Part shown: piece after piece, positions 32,893-42,070 of the stretch
Position numbering within the stretch: position 1 is the stretch's first letter
Layout: every line of letters begins with the position of its first letter
DNA from: Erysipelotrichaceae bacterium
GTDB taxonomy: Bacteria; Bacillota_I; Bacilli_A; Erysipelotrichales; Erysipelotrichaceae
Assembly (NCBI GenBank): GCA_019415435.1
Contig: DXZE01000005.1
Location: 4,504 to 68,503 of the forward strand
DNA: 64,000 nt
Direction of reading: 5' to 3'
The notes under the pieces: model-generated
What the model was told of the DNA's origin: nothing
Databases searched by the model: none
The model's input: only the letters and a program-made list of their open reading frames with translations
Position numbers and translations under genes: made by a program

Positions 32893-34638
32893 TTAATCCG
32901 CTGTCCATCGTGATTCAAAATCATCCTTAGACATTTGAAGGCTGGCTTTTAGATTGCTTATCATTTCCTTCATGCTTGGATTGAACTTTGCGGACATCAG
33001 GAACTGCTTCACAGCCGATCTAATATCCTTTAAAGAAGCCTTTGCCTTCGTCCAGTTCGGCGGGCTGAATACCTTATTGTTCTGGTTTGCGTCCTCTAAT
33101 GCGGTTTCAAAAGCCATGTTTAAGCATTGTCCGGATACGGTAATTACTTCCTCCAGAAGGCCCGAATTCTTTAACTTCTTCAAGACTACTGCTGGATTTG
33201 GGACAAGGTCCTGCATCTTATTGATCTCACCAACCAGAACAGATATGGTAAACAAATGATGATACGGCCCATAAGCTTTCAAAGCTATCAAGGCTTCATT
33301 AAATTCCAGTGGATTTGTACTATCCCAGTTCTTGTAGACTTCTTTATACAGTTCAGACAATGCCTGTATCTTTTCCGGCGAATATTGTCTGTGGAACAAT
33401 TGCTCGAAATATTTATCGAAAATTCTGCTCTCACTATAAGAGATTGTAGGCCTTTGTGAATGCCATGCTATTAATTGTTTACCGAGAGATGTTAAATCAA
33501 CAACATGGGCCGTATTATACTTTGCCGGATCAGCTTCCTCACCACGTTTTGTAATAAAATAGCCGTCAGTATAAAACTGCTCATATGCCTTCTTCATAGC
33601 AAGAACATACTTATCGTTGCTACGAAGATCGCGAGCTTTAACAGCACTTTGAGAGTTTGTGCAAGTGCTAATATTGTCAGCACGTTCCGGATCACTAATT
33701 TCGTAAAATCGGAACATAATATAGGCATCAGAAGCCTTTCTTACAGATTCACTACAACTATAAATTGTATTCAAGGACTGACAACCATTTACAACATTTA
33801 GCTCTTTAACAGCCATTGTGTTGCCGTCAATTTTTATTGAAGAGCAAATCGCTGTCACTCCATTATGTAGGAAAAAGAATTCCTCTGGATTATTTCGTAG
33901 AGTTCTTGCGATTCCCTTATTTACTTTATTGCTTAAGCCTAGAGACTGACGAACATTTTTTCTGAAGAGCGTACCATCCTTTATGCCAGGAATTTTAATG
34001 CATTCTCTGAGCGGAATTGCCGCTATAACAGCACGTGTTGCATCAATACTCATATCCATGAATTTCCCTGGCTCAAGGTTAAATTCATAATTAATATACG
34101 GCCTGTTCTTATTTAATGCTTCATCGTAGCGTGCTTGAATTGTTTCATCATCAATCAGCATAAGATTCGCACTAAGCGTCTCACTCTCTGATAGCTCTTT
34201 TTGAAAAGCGCCCAGGTCAGCCTTCGCAGCATCAGTAAGATTAGCAGTAGTGATTAGTTCAAAACACACTTCATAATCATCTTCCAATGCTTGCGATATC
34301 TCATTGATTTTCTGTTTGAGCTTATCATTTGCAGATTCTTGTAGTTTCGATAAATCTTTGATCTGTACCCATGAAGCAATCACTTCTCGGAGTGGTTCTG
34401 CATCAATCGTACCTTGGTAAAACTTTCCCTGAAGTATATAAACTGTTTGAGTCTGGTCATCAACATAAACTGCATCAATCTGTTTATCGCCGGGTCCGTC
34501 AGTGATGCATGCTTTAGCTTCAAAAGTATCTAAGTTATGAATATTCCTGAGATACCAAGCTACAAATCTCTGGCCATCATTAGGATAGTTTTTCAAATAA
34601 TATTCTTGAGAAATATCCTTCTTTATTTGATCATACAT
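32893..34638 (-). CDS. AIPR family anti-phage protein with possible Mrr-like nuclease N-terminus
   Basis: The 581-residue protein has an AIPR core in which EEFFFLHNGVTAICSS (about 255) and LNVVNGCQSLNTIY (about 285) match the family signature (NNGIT...VNGCQT). An N-terminal segment has GPGDKQIDAVYVDD and then VYILQGKFYQG (about 48-76). This resembles the D...QxK active site of Mrr-type restriction nucleases, so DNA cleavage is suspected. AIPR proteins are named after lactococcal abortive infection systems. It lies 14 bp after the type III Res gene in the same operon and probably acts with it or as a back-up. Confidence 0.85.
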   Translation of the reverse strand: MYDQIKKDISQEYYLKNYPNDGQRFVAWYLRNIHNLDTFEAKACITDGPGDKQIDAVYVDDQTQTVYILQGKFYQGTIDAEPLREVIASWVQIKDLSKLQESANDKLKQKINEISQALEDDYEVCFELITTANLTDAAKADLGAFQKELSESETLSANLMLIDDETIQARYDEALNKNRPYINYEFNLEPGKFMDMSIDATRAVIAAIPLRECIKIPGIKDGTLFRKNVRQSLGLSNKVNKGIARTLRNNPEEFFFLHNGVTAICSSIKIDGNTMAVKELNVVNGCQSLNTIYSCSESVRKASDAYIMFRFYEISDPERADNISTCTNSQSAVKARDLRSNDKYVLAMKKAYEQFYTDGYFITKRGEEADPAKYNTAHVVDLTSLGKQLIAWHSQRPTISYSESRIFDKYFEQLFHRQYSPEKIQALSELYKEVYKNWDSTNPLEFNEALIALKAYGPYHHLFTISVLVGEINKMQDLVPNPAVVLKKLKNSGLLEEVITVSGQCLNMAFETALEDANQNNKVFSPPNWTKAKASLKDIRSAVKQFLMSAKFNPSMKEMISNLKASLQMSKDDFESRWTAD

Positions 34639-34652
34639 ACGACTTTTCCCCT

Positions 34653-37571
34653 CTACATAAAGAAGCCATCAGTATCGAATAAGTGATCCAGCTCATCAAT
34701 AGTTGCAGCCCTTGTCACTTTATCACGCACAGCGCTCTTGGCCATATCCAAGCGTCTGAATTTTTTATTTCCGGCGGAATCTTTACTCATGCGAATAAGC
34801 TGAATTCTTCCCACCTCTAGATTAAGACGAGCATATTCAGCAAATCCTTTAGCCTTTCCAAGATTATCTTTAAAATCCGGATTGTGCGGCTCAAGAATAT
34901 CAATTACATATCCAGAAATTTCATCTTTTCGAACCACAATAAAATCAGGGTATGCCGGCTTAGTGATTCCATCTTCTTCATATGGAATACAAAGGGCCCA
35001 TGAGCCTCTCGAAGGATTGCGAATCCAGCAAACAAAATCCGGCCGATGTTCTTCTTCCGAAATTACTCCAGCCTCCCAAGAATTTAATTTTAATCGTGCC
35101 ACTCCTGTATCTTCATTTACGAAAAGGTGGTCTCGATAATCTTGCCCTCCTGCATCATGTGGCACTTGAATGGTTTCCGGCAGCCTAAAACTATGCTTAC
35201 TTACCTTATCGCCATCTGAAACAATACTGTTATACTGTTTTCGAATTGAATCTGAATCTATCCGAGCAATGTATCGTCTATATTGATCATTCAACTCATG
35301 AAATCGCTTCTCTGCATACTCATGAAGTGAATTCATGCACTCATCATCCGCTGCAAAAATAATGACATCTATTTCATAAACAGCCGGATTAGACCAATCT
35401 CCATATTTATTGCCATATGCAAGTCCTACACCTTCATTACATAACTTGGCTTCCGCCGCTCGAAATTGTCTCTCAATATCTGAGTCCGTAGTAGTAAATA
35501 AATTGTGAACAGAGTAATTATCTACGCTTTCGCCAAAAGCATCAAAAATTTGTGTTGCCAGTTGAAACTGCTTTACTTGCAGCACAAGATCATCATATTT
35601 ACCATCTGCCTTAAGGCCCAGAATATGCTTATGGATCATTTCAACAATCTGATCCTTAACCTCATCAATGGCTTCTCTATACAAATTTGACATCGTAAGC
35701 AGATGCACCATTTTGAATAAAGATTTTAAATAATTATTAATCTGAAAAGCTCGTACATCATAAGATAGTAGATCACTGTCATTTATAAATTTCATGACAG
35801 CCTCACGATCAAATAATTCGTCTGCTTCCTTAATATGCTCCTGTTCAGCTGCTGCATCTACTACTTTTCCTACGTTTTTATTAATTGACTCAGTATCTTG
35901 AATTTCACTTGTTGTAGTGAGTGATCCTGAATTTGCATCTGCAGTTTCATGCGTTATGATTTCGGTAGGATTGCTAGAATTGCTTTGGCCTTTTCTGCCT
36001 GATTGCAATGTATTATCGTTCGAATCTGCATCTCGGACCACATTATTATCTACAGGATCCATTGGGCTTGAAGAAACAGAAATATATGAATTTAAAGGGC
36101 TTCTTTCTCCATTCGCAGCATTTTTTTCGGCCAAATATTGCTCCATGGTCATTTGATTCGGATCAACTTTTTCAACTCTTCTCTTTTTAACCGTAAGAGT
36201 GTCAAATGTCTTGCCAGACGTAGATTCGCCATAAATATCTGTGGGAATTTCTCCGCCTTCAGATTTCTGCAGCTCTTCAACAACCTTTTTAACGTTTGCC
36301 TCATTAAAATACGGAAGATAAAGATGTACATCATTAAGTACATCATCTACTAAGATTCGTTGCTGCATAGGGGTTCTGATCATTCTTCCTAGCAGCTGCG
36401 CAATATATGTGGCGTCCGTAGCATGACGAAATGACATCATGGTCTCTGCTCTTGGACAATCCCACCCTGTTGAAAGATTTTCCTTGAAAAAGACTACTCT
36501 GATATTTTTATCATCTGCGATGCGAGAAGGTTCTATGTATGGAACCTCCAAGCCATCTACAACTAGTGTGGAATCGGTCTGCCCAAATGTGTGAACTACC
36601 TGGCCTTTCTCAAACTTATAGCCGATGCGTTCCTCAATTTTTCTCAAGCAATCATCTAGATCTGTATCAGAGAGCTTTTTACTACTTCCATTTAAAACTT
36701 GAATAATCAAAATGGGATTCACTTGAGCATAGTGTTGCTCTCTACAATATTGCTCCCAATGCCCGCATTTCACCTTCCAGTCATCAACTGCAGCCTGAAG
36801 GATTGCCATATCGTTATTCAATGTTTCATCATCAGGATACGTAATAACGATTCTATCTTTTAATAGTCCTGAAGCACGCACTTGCTCAGCGGTAACTACA
36901 ACTTTATGAATCGTTGAAGATGTATTTTCAACAAGAGCATTGAATCGTTGAGTCGTGGCTGACATTCCAATAACCACTGGCATAGCAGGAATGTGATCCA
37001 AATCACTACCCTTAATGAACTTCTGCATAATCGTTGTTGCGCGGCTTGCTTCACGTCCCTGCATGCCACGGTGTGCTTCATCAATGATGAAATAAAGACG
37101 GTCGTTCTTTTCTCTGACGGTATTTGCAATGGTCTCCCAGATCGTGTAAGTCCTTCCATCTCCGTGTTTCGTTAGATTCGAAGAGACCGAGAGTTTCTGC
37201 GTATTCAAGAAATAAATATGTCCATCCTCGAATGTTTCCCGGTCAAATGATTCCTCTGAAACAGTCACACACTGGCCAAGTCGAATCTTATCTGCCTTTG
37301 CATCAATTTTCAGTTTCGACTGCTCATTTAGCTGAGGAGAATCTGAAAGCCAGACAAATACTGCATTCTGTTGTTCTGCAAACTGACTGTTTCCGAAATA
37401 AATATCCTCAATCAGAGAAGCCATAATGATTGTCTTTCCAGCACCCGTGGGAGCAGTGAAGGATACAACCTGTGGCGAATGCGTTCTATGATAGCCGCCC
37501 ATTGCCTCGGCGATATTCAGGCGAAGAGCATCCAGCGCTCTTTGCTGAAATGGGAAAAGTTCTACCTTCAT
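34653..37571 (-). CDS. Type III restriction enzyme Res subunit (helicase-nuclease)
   Basis: The 972-residue SF2 translocase has Walker A TAPTGAGKTIIM near 40, DEAH box FIIDEAHRGMQ near 165, GMSATTQRF near 205, and motif VI AQLLGRMIRTPMQQR near 395. A low-complexity Ser/Asn/Asp-rich linker (about 490-570) separates the motor from the C-terminal part. There AYPDFIVVRKDEISGYVIDILEPH (split here by a two-strand hairpin) gives a PD...D-x-x-E nuclease site without the usual E-x-K lysine. It pairs with Mod 2 bp upstream to cut DNA at paired unmethylated sites. Confidence 0.92.
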   Translation of the reverse strand: MKVELFPFQQRALDALRLNIAEAMGGYHRTHSPQVVSFTAPTGAGKTIIMASLIEDIYFGNSQFAEQQNAVFVWLSDSPQLNEQSKLKIDAKADKIRLGQCVTVSEESFDRETFEDGHIYFLNTQKLSVSSNLTKHGDGRTYTIWETIANTVREKNDRLYFIIDEAHRGMQGREASRATTIMQKFIKGSDLDHIPAMPVVIGMSATTQRFNALVENTSSTIHKVVVTAEQVRASGLLKDRIVITYPDDETLNNDMAILQAAVDDWKVKCGHWEQYCREQHYAQVNPILIIQVLNGSSKKLSDTDLDDCLRKIEERIGYKFEKGQVVHTFGQTDSTLVVDGLEVPYIEPSRIADDKNIRVVFFKENLSTGWDCPRAETMMSFRHATDATYIAQLLGRMIRTPMQQRILVDDVLNDVHLYLPYFNEANVKKVVEELQKSEGGEIPTDIYGESTSGKTFDTLTVKKRRVEKVDPNQMTMEQYLAEKNAANGERSPLNSYISVSSSPMDPVDNNVVRDADSNDNTLQSGRKGQSNSSNPTEIITHETADANSGSLTTTSEIQDTESINKNVGKVVDAAAEQEHIKEADELFDREAVMKFINDSDLLSYDVRAFQINNYLKSLFKMVHLLTMSNLYREAIDEVKDQIVEMIHKHILGLKADGKYDDLVLQVKQFQLATQIFDAFGESVDNYSVHNLFTTTDSDIERQFRAAEAKLCNEGVGLAYGNKYGDWSNPAVYEIDVIIFAADDECMNSLHEYAEKRFHELNDQYRRYIARIDSDSIRKQYNSIVSDGDKVSKHSFRLPETIQVPHDAGGQDYRDHLFVNEDTGVARLKLNSWEAGVISEEEHRPDFVCWIRNPSRGSWALCIPYEEDGITKPAYPDFIVVRKDEISGYVIDILEPHNPDFKDNLGKAKGFAEYARLNLEVGRIQLIRMSKDSAGNKKFRRLDMAKSAVRDKVTRAATIDELDHLFDTDGFFM

Positions 37572-37573
37572 CT

Positions 37574-39667
37574 TTACCTCCCTGTGTTAATGCGGAAATT
37601 ATCAAGATAATCTCGATAAAGCTGGTAGCAGTTTTTGTCCTCGTAGGAACGAATCATTTCCCGATACGCAGATTCCGAATCTGTGATGATATAAATCGTC
37701 TGTATTTCTGGATGCTCCATCAGCTTCTTGTCAAATTCCGAATAGTAGGTTTCATCAATAAGAACAGCAAACTTGTTCTCCGGAAGTACAAGCATTTTGG
37801 GGAGCTCAGTGACTTCCAGCTTCGGGCATGGTCCGATGCAATTTGCCTTCATCCACAAAACAGGTAAAAGCTCTTTAAACTGTCTGCCAAGCGCAACGGC
37901 ATTTTTATCGAGGAACCCCAGCTTAAAGAAGGCTGCATTGGCTTTGAATCCCTCAGCCATCGGAATGTCGCTTCCGAAATAGTTTCCCTTCAACGGTTTG
38001 CCATTCACATCATGGCCTTCGATACTGCAGACGGTACGCGGCCAGGTGACATAACGGGCGATGCCGAGCTTTTCCCATTCTTCATCGCCGGGTTTATATC
38101 CCTGCTTCGTTAATGCTTTTGCTTCTGTATCGGATACCTCATTGTTTGTTACCATAATGCAGCGCCGATGTCCGCCATCCTCGGCATTGAGAAGATTGAC
38201 GGCATGGAGAGTTGTTCCTGATCCAGAAAAGAAATCGACAATTAGTGCATCTGGTTTCTGAGAAACAAAGAATTGTAATGTATCTTGAACAGCATAAAGT
38301 GACTTAGGGTAGTCAAACCTTTTTCCAATAATCGAATTCAGAATATTGGTTCCATACGTTTCAGCATTATGAGATTTCATATTCCAAACGCGTTTTGGTG
38401 GTGTTGTACCTTCAATTTTATACTGAGCCATTACAGAGCCATCAGAATTATGACCAATCACCTCAGCTTTACCGTTTTCAATGTCATCTATCGTCCCTGA
38501 AGGAAGATAATAAACTGTTCCTGTTTTTTTCTTTGCATTCCAGTTATTTACACGTAAATATCCTTTTTTCAAATTTTCTCTTGCTTGATCGGGAACAAGG
38601 CTCCAGAGCCTTTCGTCACCATCCTTACTTAATGGCCATAAAGCAGTGCACCCTTCAAGGACAGGCACAGTATTTCTATCAACTCCATGTGGAATGACAT
38701 CACCTATTGCCTCAATTTTCCCACTATTATTATTCACAAATATAGGATAAAACTGATTAGGTCTAGAATTTCTCTTAGCTTGTGGAGCTCTCCTTCTAAA
38801 ACCGAGCCATTCAATTTCACGACCTGATTCCTTTTTCACTTCATCATCGAGCATATTTTTCTTAGTAGGTATAGCTGATGATTTTCCGAATTCTAAAATA
38901 AAGATATACTCCTCAACACGTGAAAATTGGCCAGTTCTTACTACACCTTTTGCACTTATTACAGTTGTAATCATTTGCATTCGAGCTTCAGGAAATATCT
39001 CTTCTAACAAACATCCTAAGTGTAAATACTCTTTTTCGTCGATTGTCACAATTAACACTGAGTTTTTTGGATTCAAGAGTTTTTTGGCTAATTTAAGCCT
39101 TTTCTCCATAAAAGAAAGCCATTTACTATGTCTATACTGGTCGGAGCTATCTACATAGTCATTGTTGTATTTCCAGTCACGTGCTCCTGTGTTATATGGC
39201 GGGTCAATATAAATGCAATCGACTTTTTCTGCGTAAAGGTATTCCAGAAGCTGAAGCGCATGGTAGTTGTCCGCTTCAATAAGCGTATGCCATAGATCGG
39301 AATCAGGCGCATTGCAAACAGAATCAATCGGCTTGAGATAAGGATAAATGGGCTCACCGAATTCTGCGACAGCGACGAGCTCGTCCAGCGAAAAGTTCTC
39401 AACATGATGATCCTGTCTGTGCTCACAGGTGGCTTTTTTTCCATCAATAGACCTGACAATATAAATGTCATCGACCTTACCGGTCTTGAGAGACACCTTT
39501 GATCCCCGCTTGATTTTGACATCATAAAGCGGTGTGCATTCAGGAAGATGCTCCTCGAATACAAGGCCGAACTTCTTCTGCTTACTCATTTTGTCCACTT
39601 CGCGAAGGATTCTCTCGCGGAGATCTGGATCATCGACCTGTTTAATTAAATCCTGTAGTAGCGCCAC
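37574..39667 (-). CDS. Type III DNA methyltransferase Mod subunit
   Basis: The 697-residue beta-class N6-adenine methyltransferase has catalytic IYIDPPYNTGARDW near 150 and SAM motif LIVDFFSGSGTTLHAVNLL near 485. The region between them serves as the target-recognition domain. Motif order (DPPY first, FxGxG later) is that of Mod/EcoP15I. It directly precedes res, so the pair forms a complete type III restriction-modification system. No homopolymer or tandem repeat suggestive of phase variation is visible in the coding sequence. Confidence 0.93.
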   Translation of the reverse strand: MALLQDLIKQVDDPDLRERILREVDKMSKQKKFGLVFEEHLPECTPLYDVKIKRGSKVSLKTGKVDDIYIVRSIDGKKATCEHRQDHHVENFSLDELVAVAEFGEPIYPYLKPIDSVCNAPDSDLWHTLIEADNYHALQLLEYLYAEKVDCIYIDPPYNTGARDWKYNNDYVDSSDQYRHSKWLSFMEKRLKLAKKLLNPKNSVLIVTIDEKEYLHLGCLLEEIFPEARMQMITTVISAKGVVRTGQFSRVEEYIFILEFGKSSAIPTKKNMLDDEVKKESGREIEWLGFRRRAPQAKRNSRPNQFYPIFVNNNSGKIEAIGDVIPHGVDRNTVPVLEGCTALWPLSKDGDERLWSLVPDQARENLKKGYLRVNNWNAKKKTGTVYYLPSGTIDDIENGKAEVIGHNSDGSVMAQYKIEGTTPPKRVWNMKSHNAETYGTNILNSIIGKRFDYPKSLYAVQDTLQFFVSQKPDALIVDFFSGSGTTLHAVNLLNAEDGGHRRCIMVTNNEVSDTEAKALTKQGYKPGDEEWEKLGIARYVTWPRTVCSIEGHDVNGKPLKGNYFGSDIPMAEGFKANAAFFKLGFLDKNAVALGRQFKELLPVLWMKANCIGPCPKLEVTELPKMLVLPENKFAVLIDETYYSEFDKKLMEHPEIQTIYIITDSESAYREMIRSYEDKNCYQLYRDYLDNFRINTGR

Positions 39668-39678
39668 AGTTCTTCACC

Positions 39679-40452
39679 TCATTCTTCCGTTATCGTTTTG
39701 TTCTTTATATGGTAGGCGATCCCTTTGTCTTCACAAAAGGCGATCACCGTCTTTGCACATTCATTGTAGAAGTGACGATGGTTCACAAAAGCATTAGCAA
39801 CCTTACTGTAATTCGTCCGTCCGAATATAATCCGATCTGTAAAGACAACCGCCTCAAGAATCTCATTCAGATCCTGCTCAATCATATTCGGAGTTGGATA
39901 AGGTTCTATGCTTACCCAGGTTTTGCATCCTGCATCATGCAGTGCTTTCAATGCAGCAAGTCTCTCCGTATATGGTGCGGCTCCAGGTTCCATTTGCTTC
40001 CTGTATTCCTCATTCAATGAAATCAGTGTAATACCATACTCATTCTCCTTCGACAATTCAGCGAGCTTCGATGGCAGAATTCCTTTTGTTAATGCTGTGC
40101 ATTTTATACCGGCCGCATTCAACTTTTTGATCGCTGCTAGGCTCATTTCCTTTACATCGTCATATCCGTACATAAACGGATCGGTCGTGAAGCAGAGCTG
40201 CACGGACTGGATTTTATCTTTAAGTCGCGGGATCTCCTTATCCAATAACTCCAGCGTGTTTGATACCAGTTTCGGCTGCAACCATTCTTCATAACTTTTA
40301 ATCTGTCCAAACCTTTTCTTCATCAGATAGGCATAGCATGGATATTTACAACCATGCGCACAGCCTTGCACATGGTTCATAGTGTAGTCTCCATATTCAA
40401 CACCTGTCTGATATAGCATGGACTTTCTTCTAATAGTTTTCAAAAGCCACAT
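39679..40452 (-). CDS. Three-Cys-motif radical-SAM-like protein (TcmP partner)
   Basis: This 257-residue protein resembles the radical-SAM/spore photoproduct lyase group. The three cysteines are Cys31, Cys35 and Cys39 in GCAHGCKYPCYA, spaced CX3CX3C rather than the classical CX3CX2C. LCFTTDPFMYGYDDV near 88, TALTKGILPSKLAEL near 118 and WVSIEPYPTPNMIEQDL near 177 follow. TcmP proteins are named for sitting next to this kind of protein, and a TcmP gene lies 6 bp upstream. Its chemistry is unknown; nucleic-acid modification or repair is plausible. Upstream ATG 40452 is used with AAAGGA 9 bases before. Confidence 0.85.
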   Translation of the reverse strand: MWLLKTIRRKSMLYQTGVEYGDYTMNHVQGCAHGCKYPCYAYLMKKRFGQIKSYEEWLQPKLVSNTLELLDKEIPRLKDKIQSVQLCFTTDPFMYGYDDVKEMSLAAIKKLNAAGIKCTALTKGILPSKLAELSKENEYGITLISLNEEYRKQMEPGAAPYTERLAALKALHDAGCKTWVSIEPYPTPNMIEQDLNEILEAVVFTDRIIFGRTNYSKVANAFVNHRHFYNECAKTVIAFCEDKGIAYHIKNKTITEE

Positions 40453-40458
40453 CCTCTC

Positions 40459-41607
40459 TTATCCTTTTCGGGTTGAGAAAGAAACCAATTGACACCTTTG
40501 ACCAGTTATAGGGTTCAGAGAAAAATGAACATTGTCGCCATAATATGTCTTAAGCTGTTGCTTGATTTCTTTCCGAAAACAATCTGATGGAAAAATAGGA
40601 TGCAAAGATAATAAATCCCATAATTTCTCAACCGGAACATCCTGCTTTCCACAGAAATTATTTTGTAAATATTTTGCTATGTCCAATTTTGTGTAGCAAG
40701 ACTCGTCGGTAGGAACTACCGCTGCTCCTGAACTCGAGTTTGAAAAATCCAATTCCATCTGCACATTTTCCGTATCGACATTCTTTGCAGACGATTTACC
40801 TCCAAACACCTGCCACGCACATTTTTTATAAAGCTTGAATCCCTCAATGTTACTTGTACAATGAATCAAATCATATTGCAGGGAATTGTTCTGATTATAA
40901 AAAGGGAATGAAGCAACAAAATATCTTCTATTACCTTTCATTCGATCAATGATCTCATCAACGCGTTTTTCATATGCAACTTTATTGGAGCCATACGGCA
41001 GTACTTCTTCAAAGCTTTCAAGATACGTATGTTCATATTTCTCTTTGGAGCTCTTCTTCTTTACGCTACTAATCGCCCTGATCGGATCAAGAAGAGCGTG
41101 GTTAATCATTACCTCACCCCAGTTTCTGAAAAAAGGAAGTAATACATCCCAATGAATATCTGCGTCATAGGGATCATAAAGCAGAAAGTAATGCATATGC
41201 CCAGCACCATTTAACTGGGGACCGATCATTTCAAGCAGCTCCTTTGCGTCCATATTAGTTGTTACTATTTTGAAGTTTCCACCGTCCTCAGGAAGCATGC
41301 TACGCAGCTTCTCGATACGTGGTTCTGATAGGTCATTAAAATAGATTTGGATCGTTTTATTTCTATATGTGTTTGCAACGTCTTGAAGTACTCTTGCCAC
41401 TCGTATAGGAGAACCTTCTACGATATTTCCGTCCTGATCGTGATAAATCCCAGAATTGCACATGCAATCAATATAGATTAAACCGTTACATTTATCATTA
41501 TTCATAAGCTTTTGAGCCCATGTTTCGATATATTTTTTTATGAGTTCAAATTTTAATATTGTGTGCGGGCTTGCATATGAAATAATTTCATCTTTTTTTG
41601 TAGCCAT
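40459..41607 (-). CDS. Three-Cys-motif partner protein TcmP
   Basis: The 382-residue TcmP family protein starts at MATKKDEIISYASPHTILKF. It has a methyltransferase-like core (LIYIDCMCNSGIYHDQDG near 45, QIYFNDLSEPRIEKLR near 85, HYFLLYDPYDADIHWDVLL near 145). A C-terminal part has a winged-helix-like DIAKYLQNNFCGKQDVPVEK. The biochemical function is undetermined. The ATG lies just after the XRE gene stop, so the two are coupled; the frame is open further upstream to 41673, but that part is the XRE gene in another phase. Confidence 0.87.
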   Translation of the reverse strand: MATKKDEIISYASPHTILKFELIKKYIETWAQKLMNNDKCNGLIYIDCMCNSGIYHDQDGNIVEGSPIRVARVLQDVANTYRNKTIQIYFNDLSEPRIEKLRSMLPEDGGNFKIVTTNMDAKELLEMIGPQLNGAGHMHYFLLYDPYDADIHWDVLLPFFRNWGEVMINHALLDPIRAISSVKKKSSKEKYEHTYLESFEEVLPYGSNKVAYEKRVDEIIDRMKGNRRYFVASFPFYNQNNSLQYDLIHCTSNIEGFKLYKKCAWQVFGGKSSAKNVDTENVQMELDFSNSSSGAAVVPTDESCYTKLDIAKYLQNNFCGKQDVPVEKLWDLLSLHPIFPSDCFRKEIKQQLKTYYGDNVHFSLNPITGQRCQLVSFSTRKG

Positions 41608-41608
41608 A

Positions 41609-41833
41609 TTACTGCTCACTTTCATCATCATCTGTAGGGAGGAATTCCATAATGTCTCCAACATCACAGCCAAGTGATTTGCAGACCTTCATAAGGACTT
41701 CCATACTTACAGGTTCTCCCTTGGACAGCTTAGTTACAGAAGCCCAACTGATCCCAGCCGATGCTTGCAAGTCTTTCTTCAACATGTCTTTGTCGATCAA
41801 CAGCTTCCAAAGTTTCTTATAGCTTACTTTCAC
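41609..41833 (-). CDS. XRE/Cro-type helix-turn-helix regulator
   Basis: This 74-residue single HTH domain has VSYKKLWKLLIDKDMLKKDL, then the recognition helix region SAGISWASVTKLSKGE and VLMKVCKSLGCDVGDIMEF. This is the compact YozG-like Cro/CI fold. GTG at 41833 is chosen as start since AGAGGAG lies 6 bases upstream; the frame is open to 41890. As the first gene of the defence operon and divergent from an ImmA/IrrE protein, it likely represses the operon. Confidence 0.88.
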   Translation of the reverse strand: MKVSYKKLWKLLIDKDMLKKDLQASAGISWASVTKLSKGEPVSMEVLMKVCKSLGCDVGDIMEFLPTDDDESEQ

Positions 41834-41980
41834 AGCATTCTCCTCTGCGCAATATGCATAAAGCACTTGACCTGCTTTCAAAGCTTCCAAATATAAACAT
41901 TAGATACAGATATTTTACTGCCTAATACTCAATAATTCAACAAAGATCTTCACAAATGCGCGAATATACTTCTGCTTTAA

Positions 41981-42009
41981 TTGAATTCTCTCTGTGCGAA
42001 TGATATAAT
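41981..42009 (+). promoter_or_regulatory. Promoter of the ImmA/IrrE-HTH gene
   Basis: TTGAAT (41981-41986), 17 bases and a perfect TATAAT (42004-42009). It is followed by a roughly 60-base leader and AGAGGTAAG before GTG 42071. Confidence 0.7.
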
Positions 42010-42070
42010 TTTTTGTGTTCATATAATCAGCCAATGAGGCGAATTTTCAATAGCAAAGAGGTAAGTTTTA

